The notes beneath the pieces were generated by a model that was not told where the DNA came from, searched no databases, and was given only the letters and a program-made list of their open reading frames with translations. 64,000 nt of DNA from Chitinophagaceae bacterium UBA1930. Its GTDB lineage: Bacteria; Bacteroidota; Bacteroidia; Chitinophagales; Chitinophagaceae. The position numbers and the translations under genes were made by a program. The DNA lies in NCBI GenBank assembly GCA_002337145.1, contig DDFK01000002.1:434001-498000 (forward strand). The letters are read 5' to 3'. The stretch's first letter is position 1. The number at the start of each line of letters is the position of its first letter. Of the stretch, positions 49,831-59,004 are shown piece after piece.

Positions 49831-52470
49831 ATGCAAATTACGACGAACAGTACAGCAGGGAAACTACTGGATGGACATGTTATGGAAAATATGCTCGAGG
49901 CATTCCTCTCAGGAACTGCCAATGGCTTCCTGATTATGGACGCCTCCTGCAACGTGGTTACCCTTAATGCAGCATACAATCATTTTCACGAACGCATTGC
50001 CAACAACACGGCAAAGGTTGGGGTAGATTACCGCACATTGCTGATTGATACCCCACTACAATTTTTGCAACTGCATGTTCAACAAAGCCTGCAGGGGCAG
50101 GCAAAGAAATTTGCACAGCAGTTTGCCTTGAATGAAAACGATTGCTATTGGTACGATTTTGAATTCAATCCACTTAAAAATAAAGACAGCATTATTACCG
50201 GTGTTGGTATAACCGTAATTGACACCACAAAACAGCAAAGGGACAATGAAAAACTGAAACGCAGTGAAGAACTGTTCAAGGCACTTGTGGTAAACTCTAC
50301 CGATGTGTTCCAGTTGACAGATGATGAACTAAAAGTTAAATATGTTTCCGATTCCGTGGCTGGTTTGCTGGGTTACGAAACGGACGAAATAACAGGTAGC
50401 CATTTCTTTAACCTGATTCATCCCGATGACAAGATCGTCATATCATCATGGCTGCACTGGTTGGTGTACAACCCAGGTATAGTAAAACCTGTTGAACTGC
50501 GAATAAGACGAAAGGCCGGCGAATGGACATATATTGAAATAAATGGCAGGAACATGTTGGGAGTGACCAATATAGATGCCATTGTAATGAACTACAAAGA
50601 CATCCAAGCAAAAAAGATTGCCGACAATGCACTGGCAATGGCCGAGCAACGCATGAGCCTATTGTTGAATAATACCAAAGAATCTTTCATTATCGTAAAC
50701 AGTAGGCTACGCATCATTACCTACAACCGTGCCGCACAGGAACATTCACCATTTTTCTTCACGCAGGAACTGCAATCGGGCCTATCCATGCTGGAACTGA
50801 TTGATGTAAACGATGTGGAAGAAACCATCAATATGTTTGAAAAAGTATTTGATGGGTTAGAAACAGAAAAAGAAACCGTGTACACAGATACACAGGGTAT
50901 GGAGCATGTGTACAATCATGCTTACAGGCCACTGTTCAGCGAAGACGATATAGTGGGCGTGTTCATCACGTCAACCAATATCACTGCCCGCAAAAAAGCC
51001 GAAGAAAAATTAAGGTCAAGCGAAGAACGTAACCGTACCATCATTCAGGAATCATTTGATGCAATGCTGATCAAGGACCATCGGAATATGATCATGGAAG
51101 CATCGCCAGCCGTTGAAAAAATACTTGGCTACACTGTTAACGAACTGATTGGCAAAATATGCTACGATATTATTGAAGAAGAATCGAGGGAAAGTACACA
51201 GCAACTGGTGAACGATGTAATGGCTGCACCCGATAATGAAGGCAGCGTGGATATTGTAATGACCCATAAAAATGGTAGCGATGTTTGGGTGGAGATGAAG
51301 GCAAAGAACATGCATCACAACAAGCTGATTAATGGCATGATCATCCTACTGCGTGATATTACAGTACGTAAGCATGCAGAAGACATTGTTTCGCTATCGG
51401 AACAAAGATTTAAGGGATTGGTGCAAAGTGGTGCCGACATCATTTCCATTATTGATGAAGAAGGTTTTGTGAAATACTCGAGCCCAACGGTGACAACGGT
51501 TTTAGGAAACGATCCGCAAAATGATATTGGCAAGAATGTATTTGACTATATACATGAAGCAGACAAGAAACGTATAGTTGATGATTTTGACAACATGCTT
51601 CGGGATGGCACAAGGCTGATGCGTTTTGAACCTTACCGCTTCCCCAACTCTAGGGGGCAATACAGGTGGCTGGAAACAGTGGTTACCAATTTAAGTGACG
51701 ACCCTGCTGTAAGGGGTATAGTCATCAATTCAAGGGATGTGACAGAGACCAAGAAACTGAATGAGGAACAAAAGGCATTGACCAACGAACTTATCAGGAA
51801 CAACCAGGACCTGCAACAGTTTTCGTTCATTACCTCGCACAACTTAAGGGCACCAGTAGCAAACCTCATGAGCCTATTGAGCTTATACGATAAGGAAAAT
51901 ATACTGGAACCTTTCAACCAGGTACTGATAGGCAAGTTTGAACAGTCAACCGAACAGTTGAACAATACCTTGAATGATTTGCTAGAAGTATTGGTGCTGA
52001 AATCGAATGCCGATATACCTACAGAATCACTCACTTTCTCAGATACCGTGCACCTTGTTAGGGTAAACCTCGAAAACCTGTTCAAAGAGCAACAGGTTAA
52101 ACTGGTTACCGATTTTGATGAAGCCGACTATATTGAATACAATAAGATACATTTAGAAAGCATCTTTCAGAACCTTATATCCAACGCCATTAAGTATAGC
52201 GTGCCAGATAGGGACATTGTGATAAAGATATCATCAGCCATTCATGAAAACTGGATTGTGGTTAACTTTGAAGACAACGGTATGGGCATAGACCTTGAAA
52301 GATACAAGGACCGGATGTTTGGCATGTACCAACGTTTCCATACAGGAAAAGAAGGCAAAGGGCTTGGTCTGTACATGATTAAGGCACAGTTGAGTGCCAT
52401 GGGTGGAAAAATTGAAGTTGAAAGCGAAAAAGGAAAAGGCACTATCTTTAAAGTATATTTCAAAAAATAA
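49831..52470 (+). CDS. Soluble multi-PAS sensor histidine kinase
   Basis: An 879-residue protein with no membrane segment. Five PAS domains at about 25-135, 145-265, 270-395, 400-520 and 525-645, each ending in DIT/DVT-type signatures (GVGITVIDTTKQQ, VFITSTNITARKK, IILLRDITVRKH, VINSRDVTETKK). The HisKA H-box is FITSHNLRAPVANL (about 674-687), followed by an ATPase with NLISNAIKYS, FEDNGMGIDLE and GKGLGLYMIK. It senses cytoplasmic signals, ligands unknown. The stop and the next gene's ATG share one base (TAATG), so the CheY-like partner is translationally coupled. Confidence 0.94.
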   Translation: MQITTNSTAGKLLDGHVMENMLEAFLSGTANGFLIMDASCNVVTLNAAYNHFHERIANNTAKVGVDYRTLLIDTPLQFLQLHVQQSLQGQAKKFAQQFALNENDCYWYDFEFNPLKNKDSIITGVGITVIDTTKQQRDNEKLKRSEELFKALVVNSTDVFQLTDDELKVKYVSDSVAGLLGYETDEITGSHFFNLIHPDDKIVISSWLHWLVYNPGIVKPVELRIRRKAGEWTYIEINGRNMLGVTNIDAIVMNYKDIQAKKIADNALAMAEQRMSLLLNNTKESFIIVNSRLRIITYNRAAQEHSPFFFTQELQSGLSMLELIDVNDVEETINMFEKVFDGLETEKETVYTDTQGMEHVYNHAYRPLFSEDDIVGVFITSTNITARKKAEEKLRSSEERNRTIIQESFDAMLIKDHRNMIMEASPAVEKILGYTVNELIGKICYDIIEEESRESTQQLVNDVMAAPDNEGSVDIVMTHKNGSDVWVEMKAKNMHHNKLINGMIILLRDITVRKHAEDIVSLSEQRFKGLVQSGADIISIIDEEGFVKYSSPTVTTVLGNDPQNDIGKNVFDYIHEADKKRIVDDFDNMLRDGTRLMRFEPYRFPNSRGQYRWLETVVTNLSDDPAVRGIVINSRDVTETKKLNEEQKALTNELIRNNQDLQQFSFITSHNLRAPVANLMSLLSLYDKENILEPFNQVLIGKFEQSTEQLNNTLNDLLEVLVLKSNADIPTESLTFSDTVHLVRVNLENLFKEQQVKLVTDFDEADYIEYNKIHLESIFQNLISNAIKYSVPDRDIVIKISSAIHENWIVVNFEDNGMGIDLERYKDRMFGMYQRFHTGKEGKGLGLYMIKAQLSAMGGKIEVESEKGKGTIFKVYFKK

Positions 52471-52865
52471 TGGCAAAGTTTGAAAACATATTATTGATTG
52501 AAGATGATCCCATAACAGTAATGGTATGCGACCGTATCATTAAAATGATTGGCTTTGGCAACCATGTGCAAACAAAGGAAAATGGACAGGAAGGCATCGA
52601 TTACATTAACAACGCCATTAAAGAAAACAAGGAACTGCCCGATATTATTTTTTTGGACATCAACATGCCCATCATGAATGGATGGGATTTCTTGGAAGCA
52701 TTTGAAGCCATTAAACAGCAGTTGATTAAAGTGCCCAGGATACTTATACTTTCTTCTACCGTTGATCCGGAAGACTACAAGAAGGCAGAAAAATTTTCTG
52801 CAGTGGAAGGTTTTATATCAAAGCCATTGACTCAAGAACACTTAAATGACATTACAATAAACTAA
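52470..52865 (+). CDS. CheY-like single-domain response regulator
   Basis: A 131-residue receiver domain: IEDDP, phospho-acceptor in DIIFLDINMPIMNGWD (about D60), LSSTVD and SKPLTQEHL (conserved Lys). It has no output domain, so it acts by protein contact, probably as phospho-relay partner of the preceding PAS kinase, which it overlaps by one base. A clear terminator follows. Confidence 0.95.
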   Translation: MAKFENILLIEDDPITVMVCDRIIKMIGFGNHVQTKENGQEGIDYINNAIKENKELPDIIFLDINMPIMNGWDFLEAFEAIKQQLIKVPRILILSSTVDPEDYKKAEKFSAVEGFISKPLTQEHLNDITIN

Positions 52866-52896
52866 CCAACTGCAACAACAGATTTATACCCTCCTT

Positions 52897-52925
52897 CACT
52901 TTGCACCAGCAAAGTGTTTTTATTT
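52897..52925 (+). terminator. Rho-independent terminator after the kinase/CheY pair
   Basis: CACTTTG (52897-52903) and CAAAGTG (52910-52916) with a 6-nt loop, followed by TTTTTATTT. Confidence 0.85.
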
Positions 52926-52952
52926 ATGCCATGAAATTTTATTGTTAACAAT

Positions 52953-53189
52953 ATGGAACAACAGGTACAGAAAAACAACCCCTTGCATGGGCTTACGCTT
53001 GAAAAAATAGTGACGCACCTGGTAGAGTCCTACGGCTGGGAACAATTGGCAGAACATATACGCATCAACTGTTTCATCAGTAATCCATCTGTTCAATCAA
53101 GTTTGAAATTTTTACGGAAGACACCTTGGGCCAGGGCCAAGGTGGAGAGCTTCTACCTCTACTCCCTACGCAAGAAAAAATTGAAGTGA
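52953..53189 (+). CDS. VF530-family small DNA-binding protein (DUF2132)
   Basis: A 78-residue protein with NNPLHGLTLEKIVTHLVESY, GWEQLAEHIRINCF and SSLKFLRKTPWARAKVESFY, the conserved blocks of the VF530/DUF2132 family. Family members fold into a small helical bundle with DNA-binding character, but no cellular role is known. It stands alone after a terminator and has a hairpin of its own behind it. Confidence 0.88.
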   Translation: MEQQVQKNNPLHGLTLEKIVTHLVESYGWEQLAEHIRINCFISNPSVQSSLKFLRKTPWARAKVESFYLYSLRKKKLK

Positions 53190-53195
53190 CCTATT

Positions 53196-53230
53196 TTGTC
53201 AGCTAGGCTGCCGACTGACAATATGTTTTC
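53196..53230 (+). terminator. Putative terminator after the VF530-family gene
   Basis: TTGTCAG (53196-53202) and CTGACAA (53215-53221) with a 12-nt loop, followed by TATGTTTTC. It is a moderate stem with a broken T-run. Confidence 0.45.
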
Positions 53231-53278
53231 TGCAAAGTTTGGTTACTTTTACCGATACCTCAATTCAATGACACAATT

Positions 53279-54082
53279 ATGAAAAGAAAACACCTTGCCA
53301 AGTGGTTACTTGTTATCTCTTTTTTTTATCTGCCTTTTCGATCAATGGCCTGGGGACTGCTAGGGCATAGGATAACGGCAGAAATTGCAGAAAGCTATTT
53401 ATCTCCGGCAGCAAAAAAAGCAATCAAAGACATACTGGGCAACGAATCCATGGCAATGACCAGCAACTGGGCCGATTTTGTAAAGTCCGATACAGCTTAT
53501 CGCTACCTATACAACTGGCATTTCATGAACCTGAATGATGGCATCAACTCATATCAAGAAATGCAGGAATACTTAAAGAACGATACCATTGTAGACTCGT
53601 ACACGAAGCTCAACTTTTTGATCAAGGAATTAAAGAATAAGAACCTTGCAAAAGAAAAGAAAATACTGTACCTGCGGTTACTGATACATATTGTTGGCGA
53701 CATGCACCAGCCCATGCACTTTGGTAGGGAAAGCGATTATGGTGGCAACAAAATAAAAGTAACCTGGTTTGCTGAAGCCACCAATATACACAGCGTGTGG
53801 GATGAAAAGCTTATAGACTTTCAGCAACTGAGTTATACCGAATATACCAAGGCCATCAACTATGTTACGCCAACCCAAAAAGCGGAATGGCAAAAACAGC
53901 CCATCAGCGAATGGATCTATGAATCCTATACACTTAGCAGGAAAATTTATGAAGACATAAAACAGCCGGAGCAGAAGCTTAGCTACCGTTACAATTTTGA
54001 ATACCTCTCAACCATCAACAATCAACTGTTAAAAGGCGGTATCCACTTGGCAGCTTTATTGAATGAAATATTCGACAAATAA
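53279..54082 (+). CDS. S1/P1-type zinc nuclease, secreted
   Basis: A 267-residue protein. The signal peptide (1-24) is cut just before WGLLGHRITAEIAE; family members use the new N-terminal Trp as a zinc ligand. Other ligands: YLYNWHFMNLND, HIVGDMHQPMHFG (HxxxDxHQPxH) and NIHSVWDEKL (HxxxD). It degrades single-stranded DNA/RNA and removes 3'-phosphates, outside the cytoplasm. The SGNH esterase follows after 9 bp, so the two and the HAD gene form an operon of catabolic or scavenging enzymes. Confidence 0.94.
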   Translation: MKRKHLAKWLLVISFFYLPFRSMAWGLLGHRITAEIAESYLSPAAKKAIKDILGNESMAMTSNWADFVKSDTAYRYLYNWHFMNLNDGINSYQEMQEYLKNDTIVDSYTKLNFLIKELKNKNLAKEKKILYLRLLIHIVGDMHQPMHFGRESDYGGNKIKVTWFAEATNIHSVWDEKLIDFQQLSYTEYTKAINYVTPTQKAEWQKQPISEWIYESYTLSRKIYEDIKQPEQKLSYRYNFEYLSTINNQLLKGGIHLAALLNEIFDK

Positions 54083-54091
54083 ACCCATGCA

Positions 54092-54859
54092 ATGAACCCC
54101 GTAAAAGCAATGGCCACCAAACAAAAAATACTGTTCGCCTTAGTCATGTGCACGTTCATGTCATTCATGTTATTGAAAAAACAAGATATTACTGTTTACA
54201 TGATTGGCGATTCTACCATGGCCAACAAACAGGTAAAAGCTTATCCTGAAACTGGTTGGGGGATGGAGTTTGGGACCTTCTTCGATAAATCGGTAACCAT
54301 CGACAACAGGGCTTTGAACGGGAGAAGCACTTTGTCTTTTATGGCGGAAAAACATTGGCAACCTGTACTGAACAATTTGAAGGAAGGGGATTATGTAATC
54401 ATAGAATTTGGCCATAACGACGAGAAGCTTGACAAGCCGGGCATAGGCACCACACTGGATCAGTTTCGCAACAATCTTGTACAATACATTAATGAGACCA
54501 GGAGCAAGAAAGCAAACCCCATACTGCTAACGCCCATAGCACGCAGGAGTTTTAAGAATGGTGTATTGACAGATACGCATAAAGGTTATCCCGATGTGGT
54601 TCGTAAAGTGGCCGATAGCTTGCATGTTCCCTTTATTGATATGCTGGCAAAAACAGAAAGCTGGTTAAGGGAAACAGGAGATCAGCCTTCAAAAAAATAT
54701 TTCAACTATGTTGAAGCAGGCCATACAAATTATCCCGAAGGGAAAAAAGACGATACGCATTTAAGCCCAGACGGTGCAAAGAAAATAGCGGCACTTGCTG
54801 CACAAGCCATTGCGGAACTGAAGATAGAACTGGCCGAAAGGTTGATTGCAAAACAGTAA
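54092..54859 (+). CDS. SGNH hydrolase, rhamnogalacturonan acetylesterase-like
   Basis: A 255-residue protein; residues 12-32 form a hydrophobic export or anchor segment. The catalytic blocks are YMIGDSTMAN (block I, Ser), ALNGRSTLSF (Gly), IIEFGHNDEK (Asn) and DDTHLSPDGAKKI (Asp/His). The arrangement and DDTHL-type block V match the rhamnogalacturonan acetylesterase group, which removes acetyl groups from pectin; the real substrate could be another acetylated glycan. An alternative start is the ATG at 54110. It is 9 bp after the nuclease and 13 bp before the HAD gene. Confidence 0.9.
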   Translation: MNPVKAMATKQKILFALVMCTFMSFMLLKKQDITVYMIGDSTMANKQVKAYPETGWGMEFGTFFDKSVTIDNRALNGRSTLSFMAEKHWQPVLNNLKEGDYVIIEFGHNDEKLDKPGIGTTLDQFRNNLVQYINETRSKKANPILLTPIARRSFKNGVLTDTHKGYPDVVRKVADSLHVPFIDMLAKTESWLRETGDQPSKKYFNYVEAGHTNYPEGKKDDTHLSPDGAKKIAALAAQAIAELKIELAERLIAKQ

Positions 54860-54872
54860 GAACAGTATAAGA

Positions 54873-55529
54873 ATGAGTGTACACAAAGCGTTTCTTTTTG
54901 ATTTGAACGGAACGATGATAGATGACATGCAGTACCATATAAAAGCATGGCACCGAATTTTAAACGAACTGGGAGCAACCATTTCGTTGGAAAGGACAAA
55001 AGAGGAATGTTATGGAAAGAACCATGAATTGCTCGAAAGGATTTTTCCGGGAAGGTTTACTTATGAAGAGAAAGACAGGATGAGCCTGGAAAAGGAAAAA
55101 CAGTACCAGGCGGAGTTCAGGCCGCACCTGAAACTGATTGATGGGCTGGATACTTTCTTGAAAGAAGCAAAAGATGCCGGCATTAAAATGGCAATAGGCT
55201 CTGCAGCCATTATGTACAATATTGACTTTGTGTTGGACGGACTGAACATACGACACTACTTTGATGCCATTGTAAGTGCAGACGATGTAACGGAGAGCAA
55301 ACCCAACCCCGAAACCTATTTAAAATGTGCGGCACAATTAGGCATACAACCCGAACAATGTATTGTTTTTGAAGATGCACCCAAAGGCGTTGAGGCAGCA
55401 GCCAATGCAAATATGGATTGTGTAATTATTACAACCATGCACACCAAGGAAGAGTTTGCAGCCTATAACAACGCAATCGGCATCATAGAAAACTACAACG
55501 ATACTTTTGTACAGACATTGTTGCAGTAG
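54873..55529 (+). CDS. HAD-superfamily hydrolase, beta-phosphoglucomutase-like, with DxN nucleophile motif
   Basis: A 218-residue protein from the ATG at 54873. Motif I reads FLFDLNGTMIDD, with Asn at the second position (D10, N12) where most phosphatases have Asp. Motif II is AIGSAAI (Ser/Thr), motif III SKPNPETY (Lys) and motif IV VFEDAPKGVEAA (Asp). The cap is of the beta-PGM type. I recall DxN members as a common Bacteroidota subgroup. The general acid-base Asp is missing, so rate or substrate may differ from ordinary phosphatases. It converges with the cyclotransferase gene, 9 bp apart. Confidence 0.88.
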   Translation: MSVHKAFLFDLNGTMIDDMQYHIKAWHRILNELGATISLERTKEECYGKNHELLERIFPGRFTYEEKDRMSLEKEKQYQAEFRPHLKLIDGLDTFLKEAKDAGIKMAIGSAAIMYNIDFVLDGLNIRHYFDAIVSADDVTESKPNPETYLKCAAQLGIQPEQCIVFEDAPKGVEAAANANMDCVIITTMHTKEEFAAYNNAIGIIENYNDTFVQTLLQ

Positions 55530-55538
55530 CTGTGGCTG

Positions 55539-56327
55539 CTAATTGAATTTTACTTCAAAAATTAATGGGTAATATTTTCCGGTAATAAAGAAGCACTTGC
55601 CAACACTGTCATAGGCAATGCCATTTAAAACATCCACTTTGTTTTGTGGTGGATATTTTCTCAAGAGGTCCGAGAAATCGGCCTCGGCTACAACTTTGCC
55701 GCTATTTAAATCAATCTTTACAATCTTGTTGGTCTGCCAAATATTCGCAAACACAAAGCCATCCACATATTCCAGTTCATTTATTTGCGGCAATGGGCCA
55801 TAGTTATTGCTTACGGTAATTTTTTTGGTTACGGCAAATGTTTCGGGGTCCCTGAAAAAGAGGTCGCTGCCGCCGTTGCTCATGATCAGTTGCTTGCCGT
55901 CATTGGTCAGGCCCCAACCTTCGCCTTCATAAGTAAACTCCTTTAACTTGGCAAATGTTTTGGCATCGTATAAAAAGGCTTTCTGTTCCTGATAAGTCAT
56001 TTGATAGATCTTACCGTTCAATACAGTAATGCCTTCACCAAAAAACTCTTTGGTCAATGGTATGGATTTGATGTCTTTGCCATCGGCCAGTTTTACCCTG
56101 GCCAATTTGCTTTCGCCATAGTTGCCGGTACTTTCATACAGGCTGCTGTCCCTCCATTCCAAACCTTCGGTAAAGGATGTAGGATCATGTGGGTATGTGG
56201 CAGTAATGGTATAAGTTAATTGTTGCGGTTCGTTAGCGGCATTGTCTGCAGGTTTTACATCGGGGTTATTGTTGTTGCAGGAAGATAAAGCTAGAAGCAC
56301 CAAACCAAATACGAGTGTACGTTTCAT
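55539..56327 (-). CDS. Glutaminyl-peptide cyclotransferase (glutamine cyclase), lipoprotein
   Basis: A 262-residue protein from the ATG at 56327. The signal peptide ends LLALSSC, a lipobox, so the enzyme is probably lipidated. The beta-propeller motifs are PHDPTSFTEGLEW, YESTGNYGESKLA, VLNGKIYQMTYQ and NELEYVDGFVFANIWQTNKI, matching the plant/bacterial five-blade family (PF05096). It turns N-terminal Gln into pyroglutamate on exported proteins, which protects them from peptidases. It is the last gene of a minus-strand run with the DAO and DUF1343 genes. Confidence 0.94.
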   Translation of the reverse strand: MKRTLVFGLVLLALSSCNNNNPDVKPADNAANEPQQLTYTITATYPHDPTSFTEGLEWRDSSLYESTGNYGESKLARVKLADGKDIKSIPLTKEFFGEGITVLNGKIYQMTYQEQKAFLYDAKTFAKLKEFTYEGEGWGLTNDGKQLIMSNGGSDLFFRDPETFAVTKKITVSNNYGPLPQINELEYVDGFVFANIWQTNKIVKIDLNSGKVVAEADFSDLLRKYPPQNKVDVLNGIAYDSVGKCFFITGKYYPLIFEVKFN

Positions 56328-56342
56328 AAAAGTGTATTGAAA

Positions 56343-56350
56343 CAAAAATA
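56343..56350 (-). promoter_or_regulatory. Putative -7 box (TATTTTTG) for the glutaminyl cyclase gene
   Basis: On the minus strand TATTTTTG matches TAnnTTTG exactly and lies 15 nt before the ATG at 56327. No -33 TTG is seen at 19-20 nt. Confidence 0.35.
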
Positions 56351-56369
56351 AAGAACTTCAATAATGCCA

Positions 56370-57500
56370 TTAGTTAAATTTTTCAAGTACCAATGCAGCT
56401 GCATCTTCGGCAATCATGGGTGTTAAAGCAACACCCATTCCGTTGCAGGCCATGGCCACAAACACATTTTCTGCAATAGGCTGTACAATTGGTTGCTTGT
56501 TTTTTGAAAAGCCCATAACACCGCCCCATCTATGTTCAATAGTATAACTGTATTGGCTTGCAATATGCGTTTGCAGAAAAGTTTCCAATGCATGTTGAAT
56601 GGTAGCGGATGTGGATAGATCGGTTGTCTGTTCCTCATCCATGGCCTTGTTTCTTGCACCGCCAAGCAATATGCGGTTGCCCAGGTTACGCCAATAATAA
56701 AAGCCCTCATCAAAATGGAAAGTGCCTTTTAATAAAAGGTCGGGAATAGGAGAGGTAACAATTACCTGGCCACGTGCAGGTTCAATCATTACATCATCAA
56801 CCAGTTCATTTGTAAAAGCATTTGTACAAAAAATAAGAACGTTTGTTTTTATTCTTTTATCGTTGCAGGTTATATCTGTGTAATTTTTCTGTTTGTTCCA
56901 AGCTGTAACAGGTGAACCATATAAAATAGTTACACCCAATGCTTGTGTCTTTTGTGTAAGTGCCCTTACTAAATGGCCACTATGCAAACCTGCTTCCGAC
57001 TTGTTCTCTATAAGGGCACCAAAACCTTTTAAACCAAGTGGTGCAAGTTTGTTGTCAACCCGTTTAAAATCCGCACTGTTGCCTGTTATAGGTTTGAGCA
57101 GGCTATTGAGCCATGCAATATCTTCATCCAGGTTGTTTGTGTTTGTTGATATGCACTCATAGCCACCGCACTCATCAAAATCAATTGTTGCATTGCTAAA
57201 GTGCTGCCTTATTTTTTTAATGCCTTTATAACGCAGTTCAACAATACGGCACATTTCATCCTGACCCATTTGCTGTGCATCGTTCAATAACTCCGTTACG
57301 CTTCCAAAGCAGGCAAAACCCGCATTACGTGTAGATGCACCTAGCGGTGTGGCATTCCTTTCCAGTATGGTTATGCTTAATGAGGGTCTGCTTTTCTTCA
57401 GTTCAAAAGCTGTCCACAAACCCATCAGCCCTGCACCAACAATTACAATATCCTGTGTGGCGTAATAGCTTTCTTTTTCCCAAATGGATAAGCTGGTCAT
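56370..57500 (-). CDS. FAD-dependent amino-acid oxidase-like (DAO family) oxidoreductase
   Basis: A 376-residue protein with the FAD-binding motif DIVIVGAGLMGLWTAFELKK (about 17-36) and STRNAGFACFGS, a typical DAO-family substrate/flavin segment. The C-terminal part has FHFDEGFYYWRNLGNRILLGG, IEHRWGGVMGFSKNKQPIV and ACNGMGVALTPMIAE. It oxidises an amine or amino acid; the substrate is not predictable. It lies 12 bp after the DUF1343 gene and 42 bp before the cyclotransferase gene, all on the minus strand. Confidence 0.92.
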   Translation of the reverse strand: MTSLSIWEKESYYATQDIVIVGAGLMGLWTAFELKKSRPSLSITILERNATPLGASTRNAGFACFGSVTELLNDAQQMGQDEMCRIVELRYKGIKKIRQHFSNATIDFDECGGYECISTNTNNLDEDIAWLNSLLKPITGNSADFKRVDNKLAPLGLKGFGALIENKSEAGLHSGHLVRALTQKTQALGVTILYGSPVTAWNKQKNYTDITCNDKRIKTNVLIFCTNAFTNELVDDVMIEPARGQVIVTSPIPDLLLKGTFHFDEGFYYWRNLGNRILLGGARNKAMDEEQTTDLSTSATIQHALETFLQTHIASQYSYTIEHRWGGVMGFSKNKQPIVQPIAENVFVAMACNGMGVALTPMIAEDAAALVLEKFN

Positions 57501-57512
57501 TGATGGCTTTCT

Positions 57513-58748
57513 TTACGGGTACAGCAAATATTTGTTACGCATGGTTTTGTATTGCGTTAGTGCCGGCTCCCAGGAGTCCTGTATTTCCTTAACTGACTTG
57601 CCCGCAATAATCTGCTGTTTAAATTCGGTGCTGCCAGCCAATCCATCAATACTGTTTATTTGTCTGCTTTGGCTCCTGTCAAAGAATTTGTCTTTGTAAG
57701 GATAGGCATTGTACAGGTCAATCATCCATTGAATGTTGATGCGTTTTGTTTTGCGTAGCTGGTTAATATCGTAGTTCATTAAATCTATACCGTAACAAAC
57801 CTCGTTCATGTGCAAAGGTGTTTCGCTCATACCTGGCAGGCTAACCGGTGTAAATGAAAAACTGTATTTGCCTTTTAATGCAGGGCTGCCAAGTACCGTA
57901 AACGGAACATGCGTACCACGGCCAAGATTGATGATGGTTCCTTCAAACAAACAAACCGAAGGGTATAGCATAATGCCTTGCTGTGTGTTGAGGTTGGGCG
58001 AAGGGCTTACAGGTAATGTATAGGGCATGTCATGGTTGTAATTGGCCACTTTAATAATCCGCAGTTTGCACTGCATTTTATTAGGCATCCAACCTTCGCC
58101 ATTAATCATCTGTGCAAATTCAGCAATGGTCATTCCATGGGCAATAGGTATGGGGTATTGGCCAATGCCCGATTTCAGTTTCATATCCAGTATGGGGCCA
58201 TCAATCAGATAGCCGTTGGGATTAGGCCTGTCCAATATCAATAATTCTTTGTTGTTCTCTGCACAGGCTTCCATAATGTCCCTTAATACATTGATGTAGG
58301 TGTAGAACCTGCAGCCCACATCCTGTATATCAAATATCATTACATCCACATCCGCAAGGTCGTTTTTTGAAGGTTTGCGTTTTGGGCCATATAGCGAAAT
58401 GATTTTGATGCCTGTAGCCGGATCCTTTTCATCGGCCACTCTTGCACCGTTGCTGGCATTGCCCCTAAAGCCATGTTCGGGGCCAAAAACTTTTACAATG
58501 TTGATGCCCCTTGCAGAGAGGCTATCCACCAAATGCCTTTTGCCAATAATGGTTGTAGGGTTTGCCAATACGGCCACACGTTTGCCTTTTAAAAGGCTGA
58601 AATATTTTTCTGTTTGGTCTGCACCGGTAATGATGGTTTCTTTTTTATTGAATGATGCAAAAGCAGAGCTGTCTTTGTAATGTTCAGAAGCGGGTTTTAA
58701 ATTAAATAGCGTGGCGAAAAATAGAATAGGCAAACAGATCATTTTCAT
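57513..58748 (-). CDS. DUF1343 exo-beta-N-acetylmuramidase-like protein (NamZ family), secreted
   Basis: A 411-residue protein from the ATG at 58748. An N-terminal hydrophobic segment (MKMICLPILFFATLFNL) acts as signal. Conserved blocks: GKRVAVLANPT, VFGPEHGFRGNAS, SLYGPKRKPS, IFDIQDVGCRFYTY, LDRPNPNGYLIDGP and NLGRGTHVPFTVLG, all of the DUF1343 family. NamZ proteins remove terminal MurNAc from peptidoglycan fragments; this was shown for Tannerella and Bacillus members. It would recycle or break down cell-wall pieces in the periplasm. Confidence 0.93.
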   Translation of the reverse strand: MKMICLPILFFATLFNLKPASEHYKDSSAFASFNKKETIITGADQTEKYFSLLKGKRVAVLANPTTIIGKRHLVDSLSARGINIVKVFGPEHGFRGNASNGARVADEKDPATGIKIISLYGPKRKPSKNDLADVDVMIFDIQDVGCRFYTYINVLRDIMEACAENNKELLILDRPNPNGYLIDGPILDMKLKSGIGQYPIPIAHGMTIAEFAQMINGEGWMPNKMQCKLRIIKVANYNHDMPYTLPVSPSPNLNTQQGIMLYPSVCLFEGTIINLGRGTHVPFTVLGSPALKGKYSFSFTPVSLPGMSETPLHMNEVCYGIDLMNYDINQLRKTKRINIQWMIDLYNAYPYKDKFFDRSQSRQINSIDGLAGSTEFKQQIIAGKSVKEIQDSWEPALTQYKTMRNKYLLYP

Positions 58749-58855
58749 AATTGGCAATTTAGCTGTAAGTATATACGAACAAATTCATGTGTTATGAAAC
58801 GAAGTTATCGTTTTTAAACTGACAATAAATTCAAACTGAATCATTACTAATCTAT

Positions 58856-58915
58856 GCTTCGATCAAAGCCTGGCCCTATTCAAACTGTTGATGGGTGTCC
58901 CGATAATTATCGGGA
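58856..58915 (+). repeat. Dispersed palindromic repeat, copy D (long form)
   Basis: GCTTCGATCAAAGCC (58856-58870), GTTGATGGGTG (58887-58897) and the palindrome TCCCGATAATTATCGGGA (58898-58915), followed by CCCATACGG. Same three blocks as copy C. Confidence 0.85.
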
Positions 58916-58951
58916 CCCATACGGCCCATTGGAGCACAAAAGCAGGTAACA

Positions 58952-58984
58952 TAAAAAAAGTGGAACATGTGGTTCCACTTTTAA
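58952..58984 (-). terminator. Rho-independent terminator of ychF
   Basis: AAAAGTGGAAC and GTTCCACTTTT form an 11-bp stem with a 5-nt loop (58956-58982). On the minus strand it is followed by TTTTTTAT, 22 bp after the ychF stop at 59005. Confidence 0.88.
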
Positions 58985-59004
58985 ATACTCATTTTTTTGT
59001 TGCC

